DNA of 64,000 nt from Paenibacillus polygoni (lineage in GTDB: Bacteria > Bacillota > Bacilli > Paenibacillales > Paenibacillaceae), in NCBI RefSeq assembly GCF_030263935.1, contig NZ_CP127162.1:1869501-1933500 (forward strand), written 5' to 3'. Positions 28,518 to 37,496 of this stretch are shown one piece after another. The notes under the pieces are model-generated. The model did no database searches. It was not told the origin of the DNA and saw only the letters and a program-made list of their open reading frames with translations. Each line of letters starts with the position of its first letter. Within the stretch, counting starts at the first letter, position 1. The position numbers and the translations under genes were made by a program.

Positions 28518-28580
28518 AAAGAGTGGGGAAACCCACTCTTTACTCTTTGGTATATAGAAAATTCGCCGATTACCTTCGGC
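28518..28580 (+). other. Two-hairpin leader RNA of rimP
   Basis: AAAGAGTGGG (28518-28527) and CCCACTCTTT (28532-28541) form a perfect 10-bp stem closed by a GAAA tetraloop. A second hairpin, GCCGA/TCGGC (28565-28569 with 28576-28580), stops 13 bases before the rimP ribosome-binding site. Only short T-tracts follow, so these are structured leader elements rather than terminators. Confidence 0.6.
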
Positions 28581-28607
28581 ACTAACCTAATTTGGAGGTT
28601 ATTGTAT

Positions 28608-29069
28608 TTGAGCACAAAGATTAAAACTACCGTGGAAGAAATGATTAAGCCTTATCTGGAAGAGCATGCTTTTGAGCTCGTGGATGTAGAATACGTAAAG
28701 GAAGGCAGTAACTATTTCCTGCGTATTTACGTGGATAAAGAAGGTGGCATCGATTTGGATGATTGTGGACAGATCAGTGAATATGTAAGCACTGAGCTCG
28801 ATAAGAATGATCCAATTCCTGACGCTTATTTTCTGGAAGTTTCATCTCCCGGTGCGGAACGCCCCCTGAAGAAATCTGCTGACGTCGTCAAAGCGGTAGG
28901 GAAAAACGTATATGTGACTACATATGAACCGATTGACGGACTGAAGGAATTTGAAGGTGAGTTGTTATCTTTTGAAAACGAAGAAATGGTAATCGCTTCT
29001 GGTAAAAAGAAGAAGCACACCGTTCCTTATTCAAAAGTGGCGAGTGCACGATTGGCTATTGTTTTATAG
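28608..29069 (+). CDS. rimP: Ribosome maturation factor RimP
   Basis: RimP helps mature the 30S subunit. The 153-residue protein has the two-domain DUF150 layout. The N-terminal domain reads VEEMIKPYLEEHAFELVDVEYVKEG and LDDCGQISEYVSTELD. The signature EVSSPGAERPLKK lies in the middle, and a C-terminal Sm-like beta domain follows. The TTG at 28608 has TTTGGAGGTT upstream with 9-base spacing. Earlier in-frame starts overlap the promoter at 28455-28483 and are excluded. It is the first gene of the classical rimP-nusA-infB operon. Confidence 0.95.
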   Translation: MSTKIKTTVEEMIKPYLEEHAFELVDVEYVKEGSNYFLRIYVDKEGGIDLDDCGQISEYVSTELDKNDPIPDAYFLEVSSPGAERPLKKSADVVKAVGKNVYVTTYEPIDGLKEFEGELLSFENEEMVIASGKKKKHTVPYSKVASARLAIVL

Positions 29070-29106
29070 TGTTTAACTACACTCTATTATGAATTAAATT
29101 CATTCC

Positions 29107-29160
29107 GCGTGTAACGGCAAGGTTCTCTTCCTAAGTGAAGAGAATTTCGCCGTTTTACGC
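29107..29160 (+). other. Long imperfect hairpin between rimP and nusA
   Basis: The pairings are GCGT/ACGC, AACGGC/GCCGTT and TTCTCTTC/GAAGAGAA, nested over 29107-29160 with small internal loops and a 6-base apical loop. No T-run follows. It fills most of the 126-base gap and could be an RNA processing or regulatory site. Confidence 0.6.
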
Positions 29161-29195
29161 TATGGATGAGATGTTTGAAAGGGGGATTTACATTC

Positions 29196-30293
29196 ATGAG
29201 TATGGATTTTATTGAAGCAATGAATGAATTAGAAAGAGATAAGGGGATCAGCAAGGACGTTTTGTTTGAAGCGATTGAAGCTGCTCTCATTTCAAGCTAC
29301 AAACGCAATTTTAATGCTGCACAAAATGTTCGGGTTGATATGAACCGTAATTCCGGTGTTATAAGAGTATATGCCCGGAAAATGGTGGTGGAAGAGGTCC
29401 TCGATCCGCGAACTGAAATTTCTTTGACTGCTGCGCGTGAGATTAATCCGCATTTCCAGCTCGAAGATATTGCAGAGATTGAAGTAACGCCAAGAGACTT
29501 CGGTCGTATTGCTGCTCAAACAGCAAAACAAGTGGTTACCCAGCGCATTCGCGAAGCAGAACGCGGTCTCATATATAATGCGTTTGTAGACAAAGAAGAG
29601 GACATTGTAACTGGAGTGGTTCAACGTCAAGATCTTCGCAATATTTTTATCGACCTTGGCAAAGTGGAAGCTGTTCTGCCTCTTACAGAGCTGATGCCTA
29701 ATGAAAAGTTTGTGCATGGCGAGCGTATTAAAGCGTATATCACGAAAGTAGAGAACACAACAAAGGGTCCTCAAATTATTCTTTCCCGTACGCATCCTGG
29801 GCTACTAAAACGCTTGTTTGAACTAGAAGTTCCCGAGATTTTCGATGGTGTGGTTGAAATTCGCTCGGTAGCTCGTGAAGCAGGCTTCCGTTCCAAAATT
29901 GCGGTGCATTCTCGTAATGAAGAAGTAGATCCTGTTGGTTCCTGTGTGGGTCCAAGAGGGGTACGCGTGCAGACCATTGTGGGTGAACTGCGCGGTGAGA
30001 AAATTGATATCGTGAAATATTCCGATGTTGTAGAGGAATACGTTGCCAATGCACTAAGTCCTTCCAAGGTACTCGAGGTACAGGTTTTTGAGAATGAAAA
30101 AATGGCTCGGGTTATCGTGCCTGACTATCAACTTTCTCTTGCGATCGGTATCAAAGGACAAAATGCGCGTCTTGCTGCGAAGCTGACAGGTTGGAAAATT
30201 GATATCAAGAGTGAAAGCCAGGCCGAACAGGAATACGGAAGAGAGAAAGATTCTTCTGAAGAAATGCATCAGGATTCCATCACCGTTGACTAA
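29196..30293 (+). CDS. nusA: Transcription termination/antitermination factor NusA
   Basis: NusA binds RNA polymerase and modulates pausing and termination. The 365-residue protein has the N-terminal polymerase-binding domain and an S1 domain (about residues 130-200, [20 protein letters not shown]). KH1 contains [13 protein letters not shown] and KH2 contains [21 protein letters not shown]. It lacks the acidic C-terminal repeats of proteobacterial NusA, as expected for Firmicutes. The ATG at 29196 follows AAAGGGGG by about 10 bases. An upstream in-frame ATG at 29166 lacks a site. Confidence 0.96.
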   Translation: MSMDFIEAMNELERDKGISKDVLFEAIEAALISSYKRNFNAAQNVRVDMNRNSGVIRVYARKMVVEEVLDPRTEISLTAAREINPHFQLEDIAEIEVTPRDFGRIAAQTAKQVVTQRIREAERGLIYNAFVDKEEDIVTGVVQRQDLRNIFIDLGKVEAVLPLTELMPNEKFVHGERIKAYITKVENTTKGPQIILSRTHPGLLKRLFELEVPEIFDGVVEIRSVAREAGFRSKIAVHSRNEEVDPVGSCVGPRGVRVQTIVGELRGEKIDIVKYSDVVEEYVANALSPSKVLEVQVFENEKMARVIVPDYQLSLAIGIKGQNARLAAKLTGWKIDIKSESQAEQEYGREKDSSEEMHQDSITVD

Positions 30294-30318
30294 CGGCGAA
30301 TGATCGGGGGCCTACAAG

Positions 30319-30627
30319 ATGAAACAACGTAAAGTACCGCTGCGAAAGTGTGTAGCGTGTCAGGAAATGATGCCAAAGAAACAGCTAATCCGGGTTGTAA
30401 GAACTCCCGAAGAAGAAGTGCTGATCGATTTGTCAGGTAAGAAATCGGGCCGTGGAGCTTATCTATGCGGCAAAGAAGCTTGTTTCCGGTTAGCTCAGAA
30501 GAACCGTTCCCTGGATCGAGCACTTAAAGCTCAAGTGGATTCTGGAATATATGAGCAACTAGCACAAGATTTTCTTCGTGCTGAGGATGAATTTCTAGAA
30601 GCGCAGAAAAGAGTGGACAATGAATAA
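30319..30627 (+). CDS. rnpM: YlxR/RnpM, RNase P modulator (DUF448)
   Basis: This 102-residue protein belongs to the YlxR (DUF448) RNA-binding family, recently described in B. subtilis as the RNase P modulator RnpM. The signature RKCVACQEMMPKKQLIRVV lies at the start, and GRGAYLCGKEACF follows near residues 47-59. Cys residues at CVAC and C..KEAC are kept. It lies between nusA and ylxQ as in most Firmicutes and overlaps ylxQ by 8 bases. Confidence 0.93.
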   Translation: MKQRKVPLRKCVACQEMMPKKQLIRVVRTPEEEVLIDLSGKKSGRGAYLCGKEACFRLAQKNRSLDRALKAQVDSGIYEQLAQDFLRAEDEFLEAQKRVDNE

Positions 30628-30943
30628 GGCACTATCTTATATCGGGCTTGCAATGCGAGCAGGCAAGCTTGTTTCTGGTGATGAGATCGTACTCAAAGCC
30701 ATTCGGTCATCTGAAGCGAAATTGGTTATCGTTGCGGGTAATGCTTCGGAAAATACACGTAAAAAATTTCGCGATAAGTGCAAATCGTACAACGTTCCTC
30801 TCGTGATTGGTTTTGATCGAGACTCCCTAGGCAGTGCCATGGGTAAACCTGAACGCATTGTGCTGGCGGTGACGGATCCCGGATTTGTAAGTATGATCTC
30901 GAAACAAGCCTTGACAATGTCGGAGGTGGAGTATATTGAGTAA
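30620..30943 (+). CDS. ylxQ: YlxQ, L7Ae-family RNA-binding protein
   Basis: This 107-residue L7Ae/L30e-family protein is expected to bind kink-turn RNA. The typical pattern is [20 protein letters not shown], then [14 protein letters not shown] and [13 protein letters not shown]. It is called ribosomal protein L7Ae-like (RplGA) in some annotations. It overlaps ylxR by 8 bases and the infB start by 8 bases, so it is tightly coupled in the nusA-infB operon. Confidence 0.93.
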   Translation: MNKALSYIGLAMRAGKLVSGDEIVLKAIRSSEAKLVIVAGNASENTRKKFRDKCKSYNVPLVIGFDRDSLGSAMGKPERIVLAVTDPGFVSMISKQALTMSEVEYIE

Positions 30944-33560
30944 ACAGGAAAGCAAAGACAAACTGCGAGTTTATGAATATGCAAAATCAATCAACATGAG
31001 TAGCAAGGAAATCATTACCATTCTTAAAAAATTAGAAATTCCCGTGAATAATCATATGAGCGTAATGGAGAACGGATCTGTAGCAAAAGTGGAGCAATTT
31101 TTTAACAGCATAAAATCAGATGCTGCTTCCAAACGTGCACAGAATCCGGCTCAGGCGGTTTCAACTTCAGCGGTTAAAGATGATAAGCTTAATCGCTCGA
31201 ACCCGTCTCTTCAAGGAGGTGCCAATTCGAATTTGAAGAACGAAATCAAAACAAATCAAGAGTCAGGCAATGTACAGAATGCTTCAAGTGACTCTCAACC
31301 AAAAAAACAACAGGAAAAGCAGGTAGGTATGAATAATAGACCAAATCAAAACACTAACAATGGAACACAAAGACAAGGCGGGCAAGATTCTCGCAGAACA
31401 AATGGCAGCGTAGGTCAATCAAGCAACGGACAAAGTAATCGTCCAAGCAGTGCAGGAAGCAATAGACCTGCTGGCCAAGGTAATAGCAGCAGACCAACTG
31501 GGCAAGGCAATAATACAAATAGACCTTCTGGTCAAAATAGACCGCAACAAGGCAGCACTACAGGTCGCCCAGCACAATCATCAGGCCAAGGCCGCACGAA
31601 TAGTACTGGCGGTAACACGCAAGGTTCTAACAACAACCGCGGTGGAAACAGTAATCAAAACCGTGGCAACAGCAGTAACCGTCCAGGCGCTGGCCGCCGT
31701 TTTGAAGATGGTAACGGCAGAGGTAATTATCGTGGAAACAACCGCGGCGGTAAAAACAACCGTGGACGTAACCAAAACCAACCTCCTCGTGAGAAAATCG
31801 ACAATACACCGAAGAAAATTATCGTTCGCGGTAATATGACGGTGGGTGACGCAGCAAAACTGCTTCACAAGGATGCTTCTGAAGTTATCAAGAAACTCAT
31901 CTCCATGGGTGTTATGGCTACCATCAACCAGGAACTGGATCTCGATACAATCTTGCTTCTTGCAGGCGAGTTTGGTGTTGAGGTTGAAGTGAAGATTCCA
32001 GTAGAAGATGATCGTTTTGAGACAATGGAAGAAAATGATGATCCAGCAGATCTTCAAGCTCGTCCTCCCGTTGTAACCATTATGGGTCACGTTGACCATG
32101 GTAAAACGACCCTTCTTGATACCATTCGTTCTACTAGCGTGACAAGCGGTGAAGCTGGCGGTATTACGCAGCATATCGGTGCGTACCAAGTAGAGATCAA
32201 TAACAAAAAAATCACATTCCTTGATACTCCAGGTCACGAAGCGTTTACAGCAATGCGTGCTCGTGGTGCGGAAGTAACGGATATGACGATTATTGTTGTT
32301 GCAGCTGATGATGGTGTTATGCCACAGACTGTTGAAGCAATTAACCATGCGAAAGCAGCGAACCTTCCAATTATCGTAGCAGTTAACAAAATCGATAAAC
32401 CGGGCGTTGATCCGGATCGTGTAAAACAAGAACTTACGAACTATGAACTCGTTCCAGAAGAATGGGGCGGAGATACCATTTTCGTTAACGTTTCTGCGAA
32501 ACAAAAAATGGGTATTGAAGAACTTCTTGAAATGATTTTGCTTGTAGCAGAAGTGAATGAATATAAAGCAAATCCTGTTAAACGTGCACGCGGTACAGTA
32601 ATTGAAGCTGAACTTGATAAAGGCCGTGGACCTGTAATGCGTTTGCTTGTTCAAAATGGTACTTTGAAAGTCGGAGACGCTTTTGTTGCAGGTAACTGTT
32701 TCGGTCGTGTCCGTGCAATGGTTAATGACAAAGGCCGTAAGATTAAAGAAGCTGGTCCTTCTACTCCAGTTGAAATCACTGGTTTGCAAGAGGTGCCTCT
32801 TGCAGGCGATCCGTTCATGGTGTTTGAAGATGAGCGTAAAGCTCGTTCCATCGCAGACAAACGTGCGATAACACAACGTGAATCCGATCTTGGTACGCAA
32901 ACAAGGGTTACCCTTGATGATCTGTTCCAGCATATTAAGGATGGCGAGATGAAAGCCCTGAACGTAATTATTAAAGGTGACGTTCAAGGTACCGTTGAGG
33001 CGCTTAAAGGCTCCCTCGCTAAGATTGAAGTAGAAGGCGTACGCGTGAAAATTATTCACAGCGGTGCAGGTGCGATTACTGAATCGGATATCATTCTCGC
33101 AGCAGCTTCTAATGCAATCGTCATTGGATTTAACGTTCGTCCTGAAGTTCAAGCGAAATCAACAGCAGAAGCTGAAAAAGTCGATGTTCGACTCTACAAT
33201 GTTATTTACAACGTAATTGAAGAGATTGAACAAGCGATGAAAGGTATGCTTGATCCTGAATTTAAAGAGAAAGTTATTGGGCATGCTGAAATTAGAAATA
33301 CATTCAAAATCAGCAAAGTGGGAACCATTGCAGGTTGTATGGTAACTTCTGGTAAGATTACTCGTGCATCACAAACTCGTATCATCCGTGATGGCATTGT
33401 TATCTTTGAAGGTAAACTTGATACCTTGAAACGCTTTAAGGACGAAGTGAAAGAAGTAGCTCAAGGTTATGAGTGCGGTATTACTATTGAGAACTTCAAT
33501 GACATTAAAGAAGGCGACGTAATTGAAGCGTTCGTTATGGAAACGGTAGAACGTAAATAG
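30936..33560 (+). CDS. infB: Translation initiation factor IF-2
   Basis: IF-2 is the GTPase that recruits initiator tRNA and joins the subunits. The N terminus has an IF2_N motif ([20 protein letters not shown]). A long Asn/Gly/Gln/Arg/Ser-rich low-complexity linker occupies about residues 85-287, followed by a second IF2_N domain. The G domain has G1 GHVDHGKTT near residue 383, DTPGHEAF, and NKIDKPG. Domains II to IV end at VMETVERK. The 874-residue protein starts with TTG, 7 bases after GGAGGTG. Confidence 0.97.
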   Translation: MSKQESKDKLRVYEYAKSINMSSKEIITILKKLEIPVNNHMSVMENGSVAKVEQFFNSIKSDAASKRAQNPAQAVSTSAVKDDKLNRSNPSLQGGANSNLKNEIKTNQESGNVQNASSDSQPKKQQEKQVGMNNRPNQNTNNGTQRQGGQDSRRTNGSVGQSSNGQSNRPSSAGSNRPAGQGNSSRPTGQGNNTNRPSGQNRPQQGSTTGRPAQSSGQGRTNSTGGNTQGSNNNRGGNSNQNRGNSSNRPGAGRRFEDGNGRGNYRGNNRGGKNNRGRNQNQPPREKIDNTPKKIIVRGNMTVGDAAKLLHKDASEVIKKLISMGVMATINQELDLDTILLLAGEFGVEVEVKIPVEDDRFETMEENDDPADLQARPPVVTIMGHVDHGKTTLLDTIRSTSVTSGEAGGITQHIGAYQVEINNKKITFLDTPGHEAFTAMRARGAEVTDMTIIVVAADDGVMPQTVEAINHAKAANLPIIVAVNKIDKPGVDPDRVKQELTNYELVPEEWGGDTIFVNVSAKQKMGIEELLEMILLVAEVNEYKANPVKRARGTVIEAELDKGRGPVMRLLVQNGTLKVGDAFVAGNCFGRVRAMVNDKGRKIKEAGPSTPVEITGLQEVPLAGDPFMVFEDERKARSIADKRAITQRESDLGTQTRVTLDDLFQHIKDGEMKALNVIIKGDVQGTVEALKGSLAKIEVEGVRVKIIHSGAGAITESDIILAAASNAIVIGFNVRPEVQAKSTAEAEKVDVRLYNVIYNVIEEIEQAMKGMLDPEFKEKVIGHAEIRNTFKISKVGTIAGCMVTSGKITRASQTRIIRDGIVIFEGKLDTLKRFKDEVKEVAQGYECGITIENFNDIKEGDVIEAFVMETVERK

Positions 33561-33586
33561 CGTCCATTGCAAGAGAGGTGACATGA

Positions 33587-33940
33587 GTGGCTAAAATTAG
33601 AACTGGACGTGTAAGCGAACAGATAAAGAAAGAGATTAGCATACTGATCCAAACCGAACTTAAAGATCCAAGAATCGGTTTTGTTACAGTGACGGGTGTC
33701 GATCTGACTAACGATCTGTCCCAAGCTAAAATATACCTCAGTGTATTCGGAGACGATGAACAAAAAAATAATTCTTTGAAAGCTCTCGATAAAGCTAACG
33801 GCTTTTTGCGCAGCGAATTGGGAAAAAGAATTAAGCTTCGTCATGTGCCTGAATTAATATTTAAAATTGATGAATCCATTGAGTACGGTAGTCGTATTGA
33901 GAAATTACTTACGGAGATTGATACCAAGGATTCCAAATGA
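33587..33940 (+). CDS. rbfA: Ribosome-binding factor A
   Basis: RbfA binds the 30S subunit and assists 16S rRNA 5'-end maturation. The 117-residue protein has RTGRVSEQIKKEISILIQTELKDPRIGFVTVT (split: RTGRVSEQIKKEIS, LKDPRIGFVTVTGVDLT) and the C-terminal RHVPELIFKIDESIEYG, which are family hallmarks. The GTG start at 33587 follows GAGAGGTG by 6 bases. An ATG at 33583 is out of frame. It lies between infB and nrnA in the usual order. Confidence 0.96.
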   Translation: MAKIRTGRVSEQIKKEISILIQTELKDPRIGFVTVTGVDLTNDLSQAKIYLSVFGDDEQKNNSLKALDKANGFLRSELGKRIKLRHVPELIFKIDESIEYGSRIEKLLTEIDTKDSK

Positions 33941-33960
33941 GATGAATAGAGGAGACGGCA

Positions 33961-34938
33961 ATGCAGACCTATGAACAGGCGCTTCAACAAGGGAAGGAAT
34001 TTCTTTTGGAGCATGATGACTTCCTGATCGTGTCGCATGTACAGCCGGACGGAGACGCAGTCAGCTCCACCGTAATGGTGGGCTGGCTTCTCTCATGTCT
34101 GGGGAAGAAATTCACGATGATTAATGAGGGACCCATTCCGCCAAGGATGCATTATATGTGGGGAACTTCACAAATTTTAAACGGAACTGTAACGGAACCG
34201 CCGAAAACATACGAACATGTTATCTGTGTAGACTGTGCCGATTACGAACGGGTCGGGCGTGTGAAACACTGGTTCGCGGAAGAAAAACAGATTCTGAACA
34301 TAGATCATCATCCAACAAACAATGGATATGGCAAAGTGAATATCATCAAAGATGATGCGGCTGCTACGGCAGAAATTTTATATGATTTAATTGAAGTAAT
34401 GGGCTTAACATGGGACAAAGATGTGGCTACAGCAGCTTATACGGGGATTCTTACCGATACCGGAGGGTTTCGTTATTCAAGCACCAGTCCTAAAATAATG
34501 GAAATGGCTTCTTCCCTGTTAAAACACGGAGTTAATGGTCCTGAATTAGCAGAAATTTTACTGGAGCAAATGACATTTCCGCAGCTGCAAGTGCTTACTA
34601 AAGCGCTGACTACTCTTCAATTAACGGAGGATAGAAAGATTGCTTGGGTCATAGTAACGCCTCAGGATATGGAAGACTGCGGTGCAGCAAATGATGATTT
34701 AGAAGGCATTGTCAACTACCCGCGTAATATTCAAGGGGTAGAAGTAGGTATCCTCTTCAAGGTCATCTCTGATGAAGTTATAAAAGCTAGCTTCCGATCT
34801 AACGGGAGAATCGATGTTGCGGCTCTTGCTAAAGATTTTGGAGGCGGCGGGCATACCCGCGCTGCCGGTGCTAGAGTGGAAGGTCCATGGATGGAAACAG
34901 TAAAACAAGTTGTAGAACGGGTGAAAAAAGAGTTATGA
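33961..34938 (+). CDS. nrnA: NrnA-type DHH/DHHA1 phosphoesterase (nanoRNase / pAp phosphatase)
   Basis: This 325-residue DHH-family enzyme degrades very short RNA oligomers and dephosphorylates 3'-phosphoadenosine 5'-phosphate. Metal-binding motifs appear in order: VSHVQPDGDAVSS, CVDCADYERVG, LNIDHHPTNNGYG and GILTDTGGFRYSST. The C-terminal DHHA1 domain ends with FGGGGHTRAAGARVEG. Its stop overlaps the truB ATG by 4 bases. The same position holds in B. subtilis (ytqI is elsewhere, but DHH genes follow rbfA in many Firmicutes). Confidence 0.93.
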   Translation: MQTYEQALQQGKEFLLEHDDFLIVSHVQPDGDAVSSTVMVGWLLSCLGKKFTMINEGPIPPRMHYMWGTSQILNGTVTEPPKTYEHVICVDCADYERVGRVKHWFAEEKQILNIDHHPTNNGYGKVNIIKDDAAATAEILYDLIEVMGLTWDKDVATAAYTGILTDTGGFRYSSTSPKIMEMASSLLKHGVNGPELAEILLEQMTFPQLQVLTKALTTLQLTEDRKIAWVIVTPQDMEDCGAANDDLEGIVNYPRNIQGVEVGILFKVISDEVIKASFRSNGRIDVAALAKDFGGGGHTRAAGARVEGPWMETVKQVVERVKKEL

Positions 34939-35858
34939 GTGGTTACGAAGGCGTACTTCCTGTACTGAAACCGGCAGGCTTTACCTCCCATGATGTAGTT
35001 GCTAAACTGAGAGGTATTCTGAAAATGAAAAGAATTGGGCACACAGGCACACTGGATCCCCAGGTTACAGGAGTCCTGCCTCTTTGCTTAGGAAAAGCTA
35101 CAAGAGTTGTAGAGTACTTGCAAGAGCTTCCTAAAGAATATCATGCTACGCTTCGGCTTGGGATTGCGACAGATACGGAAGATATGACGGGTGAAGTAAC
35201 AGCCCAAGTAGATGATGTTCAAGTGACGTATGAACAAGTAGAGGCAGCGCTGGGGCGGTTCAATGGGGTTATTTCACAGGTTCCTCCTATGTACTCCGCT
35301 GTGAAAGTTAACGGGAAAAGGCTTTATGAGATTGCCCGTGAAGGAAAAACAGTGGAACGCAAAAGCAGAGAAGTAACCATACATGAACTTGAACTTATAC
35401 GTATGGAAGACGTAGACGGATTACCGGAAATTTCTTTTCGTGTACTGTGTTCCAAAGGGACTTATATTCGAACATTATGTGTAGACATTGGAGAGGCGCT
35501 AGGATATCCCTCTACCATGGTGAAACTTGAAAGAACGATGTCTGCTGGTATTCCGGCAGGGCGCTGTTTGACGATTGAAGAGATACAGCAGTGTGCTGAA
35601 AATGACACGTTGTCTAAATATCTAATCCCTACAGATCAATCGATTTGGCATTTCCCTTCCCATACGATTGAGTCGGAACAAGAGCGCTCTGTACTACAAG
35701 GTAAAAAAGTGTCCGCATCTTATGTCCAGCCTGCTTTGAAAGAGGAGGGATTGTTCCGACTTTACTCTAAGGAAGAACAATTTTTAGGGATTTATGAGTG
35801 GGATGCCGAATCAAATACAATTACCCCTAAAAAGGTTTTCTTACCGGAACCGAGTTGA
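34935..35858 (+). CDS. truB: tRNA pseudouridine(55) synthase
   Basis: TruB makes pseudouridine 55 in the T loop of tRNAs. The 307-residue protein has the catalytic Asp41 in IGHTGTLDPQVTGVLPLCLGKAT. LRLGIATDTEDMTGEV and CSKGTYIRTLCVDIGEALG follow. The C-terminal part is a small PUA-like extension. The ATG at 34935 overlaps the nrnA stop (ATGA). An earlier in-frame start at 34887 would overlap nrnA by 52 bases and has no site. Confidence 0.96.
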   Translation: MSGYEGVLPVLKPAGFTSHDVVAKLRGILKMKRIGHTGTLDPQVTGVLPLCLGKATRVVEYLQELPKEYHATLRLGIATDTEDMTGEVTAQVDDVQVTYEQVEAALGRFNGVISQVPPMYSAVKVNGKRLYEIAREGKTVERKSREVTIHELELIRMEDVDGLPEISFRVLCSKGTYIRTLCVDIGEALGYPSTMVKLERTMSAGIPAGRCLTIEEIQQCAENDTLSKYLIPTDQSIWHFPSHTIESEQERSVLQGKKVSASYVQPALKEEGLFRLYSKEEQFLGIYEWDAESNTITPKKVFLPEPS

Positions 35859-35917
35859 AGTGTAATCAATAACAGATATGGCAACAGGATTATCATGGGA
35901 ATTGCAGGTGAATTAGA

Positions 35918-36859
35918 TTGAAAACAATAAATTTATCATTTCCTCTGACAGAAGAAGTGCGTAAAGAGATTGCCGTTCCCCAGGTACTTGCGATGGGGCA
36001 GTTTGATGGGCTGCACTTAGGACATGTAAGTGTAATTGAGTCCGCTGTAAGGTTATCCAAAGAACAGGGGATACAAGCTGCTGTCTTGACTTTTCATCCT
36101 CATCCAAAAGAAGTAATGCGTAAAGGTGACTATCAGGGTTATCTTACCCCGCTTCGTGATAAAGAAGAAATTCTTGAAAAAATGGGTGTAGATGTCCTAT
36201 ATGTTATCGAATTCAACGAGTCTTTTTCGAGTCTTCTGCCAGAACAGTTTGTAACTGAGTTTTTGATTCAATCCGAAGTAAAAGTAGCTGTGGTTGGTTT
36301 TGACTTTCGGTTTGGTCATAAAGGAGCTGGGGATGAACACAAACTTCGTGAACTCGGCATGCCTCATATGAACGTAGTGACCATTCCTCCGCTTATGCTG
36401 GATGGCAAGAAAGTGAGCAGTACTTCGATTCGTTCTGTCTTACATGAAGGAGATGTAAAGGAAGCTGAGCGTATGCTCGGCAGACGTTATTCTCTAAGAG
36501 GAACAGTGATTGACGGTGAAAAACGAGGACGCACGATTGGATTTCCTACAGCAAATGTAGAACCATCAGAAAGCTATGTTGTACCACGAAAAGGTGTATA
36601 TGCCGTTTGGGTATTGCATGATAATCAGAAGTTTCCAGGTGTCATGAATATTGGCGTTAAACCTACTTTTCATAAAGATCGGATTAAACCTTCTTTTGAA
36701 GTGCATTTGCTCGATTACAGCGGGGATCTGTATGGACAGGAACTTACTGTGGAGTTGGTGGAGTTTCTGCGACCTGAACAGCGGTTTCCGTCCATCGACG
36801 AACTCATTGCTCAGATTCAGAGAGACTCAGAGACGGCGAAGCAAATTTTATCGAATTGA
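35918..36859 (+). CDS. ribF: Bifunctional riboflavin kinase/FMN adenylyltransferase
   Basis: RibF converts riboflavin to FMN and then FAD. The N-terminal adenylyltransferase domain has MGQFDGLHLGH near residues 23-33, TFHPHPKEVM and GFDFRFGHKGAGD, then the SSTSIR motif. The C-terminal kinase domain has GEKRGRTIGFPTANV and GVYAVWV. Length is 313 residues. It starts with TTG at 35918 after CAGGTG. No riboswitch is visible in the 59 bases upstream, so it is probably expressed constitutively with truB. Confidence 0.95.
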   Translation: MKTINLSFPLTEEVRKEIAVPQVLAMGQFDGLHLGHVSVIESAVRLSKEQGIQAAVLTFHPHPKEVMRKGDYQGYLTPLRDKEEILEKMGVDVLYVIEFNESFSSLLPEQFVTEFLIQSEVKVAVVGFDFRFGHKGAGDEHKLRELGMPHMNVVTIPPLMLDGKKVSSTSIRSVLHEGDVKEAERMLGRRYSLRGTVIDGEKRGRTIGFPTANVEPSESYVVPRKGVYAVWVLHDNQKFPGVMNIGVKPTFHKDRIKPSFEVHLLDYSGDLYGQELTVELVEFLRPEQRFPSIDELIAQIQRDSETAKQILSN

Positions 36860-36889
36860 TCTTAGCCTATTTAAATATTGAAGTTTAGA

Positions 36890-36919
36890 TTTACATGGAA
36901 TAGGCAAGTATGCTATACT
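36890..36919 (+). promoter_or_regulatory. Sigma-A promoter for rpsO
   Basis: TTTACA at 36890-36895 and TATACT at 36914-36919 are 18 bases apart. TGC directly before the -10 gives an extended -10 element. The transcript would start about 95 bases before rpsO. Confidence 0.75.
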
Positions 36920-36926
36920 AGGATAC

Positions 36927-37016
36927 GTTGCTGGAAGGCAACCATAACCTTAGCTTTAGTTGAAGGCTCTCACCGGCCCCGACGAGGCTACAGGCGATTA
37001 TAATGAAGGAGGTGAA
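36927..37016 (+). promoter_or_regulatory. Structured rpsO leader (possible S15 autoregulatory site)
   Basis: Hairpins GTTGC/GCAAC (36927-36942) and AGCTTT/AAGGCT (36952-36968) are followed by a CTC-CGG-CCG-GAG imperfect stem near 36969-36986. The ribosome-binding site comes next. S15 represses its own translation through leader structures in several bacteria, so this is a likely site, by analogy. Confidence 0.5.
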
Positions 37017-37020
37017 CAGG

Positions 37021-37290
37021 ATGGCTTTGACTCAAGAACGTAAACAACAATTGATCGAAGAGCACAAAACTCATGAATCCGATACTGGATCTCCAGAGGT
37101 GCAAATTGCTATCCTTACGGAAAACATCAAGAGTTTGACGGATCACTTGCGTACTCACAAGAAAGATCACCATTCCCGTCGCGGGCTTTTGAAAATGGTA
37201 GGTCAACGTCGTAAGCTCTTGGCTTACTTGAAAAACAAAGATGTTAGACGTTATAGTGCTTTGATTGAGAAGCTTGGATTGCGCCGTTAA
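37021..37290 (+). CDS. rpsO: 30S ribosomal protein S15
   Basis: S15 is a primary 16S rRNA-binding protein of the 30S subunit. The 89-residue sequence ([19 protein letters not shown], then [18 protein letters not shown] and a [12 protein letters not shown] end) is standard. The ATG at 37021 follows GAAGGAGGTGA. An upstream in-frame start at 37003 overlaps that site and is rejected. It has its own promoter and leader and is followed by pnp, the conserved rpsO-pnp arrangement. Confidence 0.98.
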   Translation: MALTQERKQQLIEEHKTHESDTGSPEVQIAILTENIKSLTDHLRTHKKDHHSRRGLLKMVGQRRKLLAYLKNKDVRRYSALIEKLGLRR

Positions 37291-37304
37291 TCTTCGTATA
37301 TCCT

Positions 37305-37395
37305 AACAACGACAGCCTGGTTGTCCCTGTCTCTCTACTATAGAGGAACGGGTTCGCAGCCGGGTTGTTTTGTAGATTTAGGCTTCTTTTTTTTG
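37305..37395 (+). terminator. Long hairpin and T-run between rpsO and pnp
   Basis: AACAAC at 37305-37310 can pair with GTTGTT at 37364-37369. Inside lie CAGCC/CCGGG-type and CTCTA/TAGAG pairs. A later run of eight T sits at 37387-37394. It may terminate rpsO transcription or act as a processing site, as known upstream of pnp in other bacteria. Confidence 0.55.
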
Positions 37396-37422
37396 TGGAC
37401 TGGATTAGTCCTATCTAAAATT

Positions 37423-37451
37423 TTGCGAATATGTCAATACTAGGTCATACT
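37423..37451 (+). promoter_or_regulatory. Candidate sigma-A promoter for pnp
   Basis: TTGCGA at 37423-37428 and CATACT at 37446-37451 are 17 bases apart. The -10 match is only moderate. A direct repeat ATACTAG-GTC-ATACTAG overlaps the -10. Confidence 0.4.
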
Positions 37452-37496
37452 AGTAAATAAAAAAACAATAAATGATGTAAAAGAAGGAGGGGTTTC

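Noticed and set aside
31430..31780. Short repeated units in infB as a CRISPR or tandem repeat array
   Set aside because: They are in-frame codons for a Gly/Asn/Arg-rich linker with degenerate units and no regular spacers.
31581..33152. 523-codon open frame on the minus strand within infB
   Set aside because: It is antisense to a clear IF-2 gene, shows no domain pattern and no ribosome-binding site. Long antisense frames are common opposite such coding sequence.
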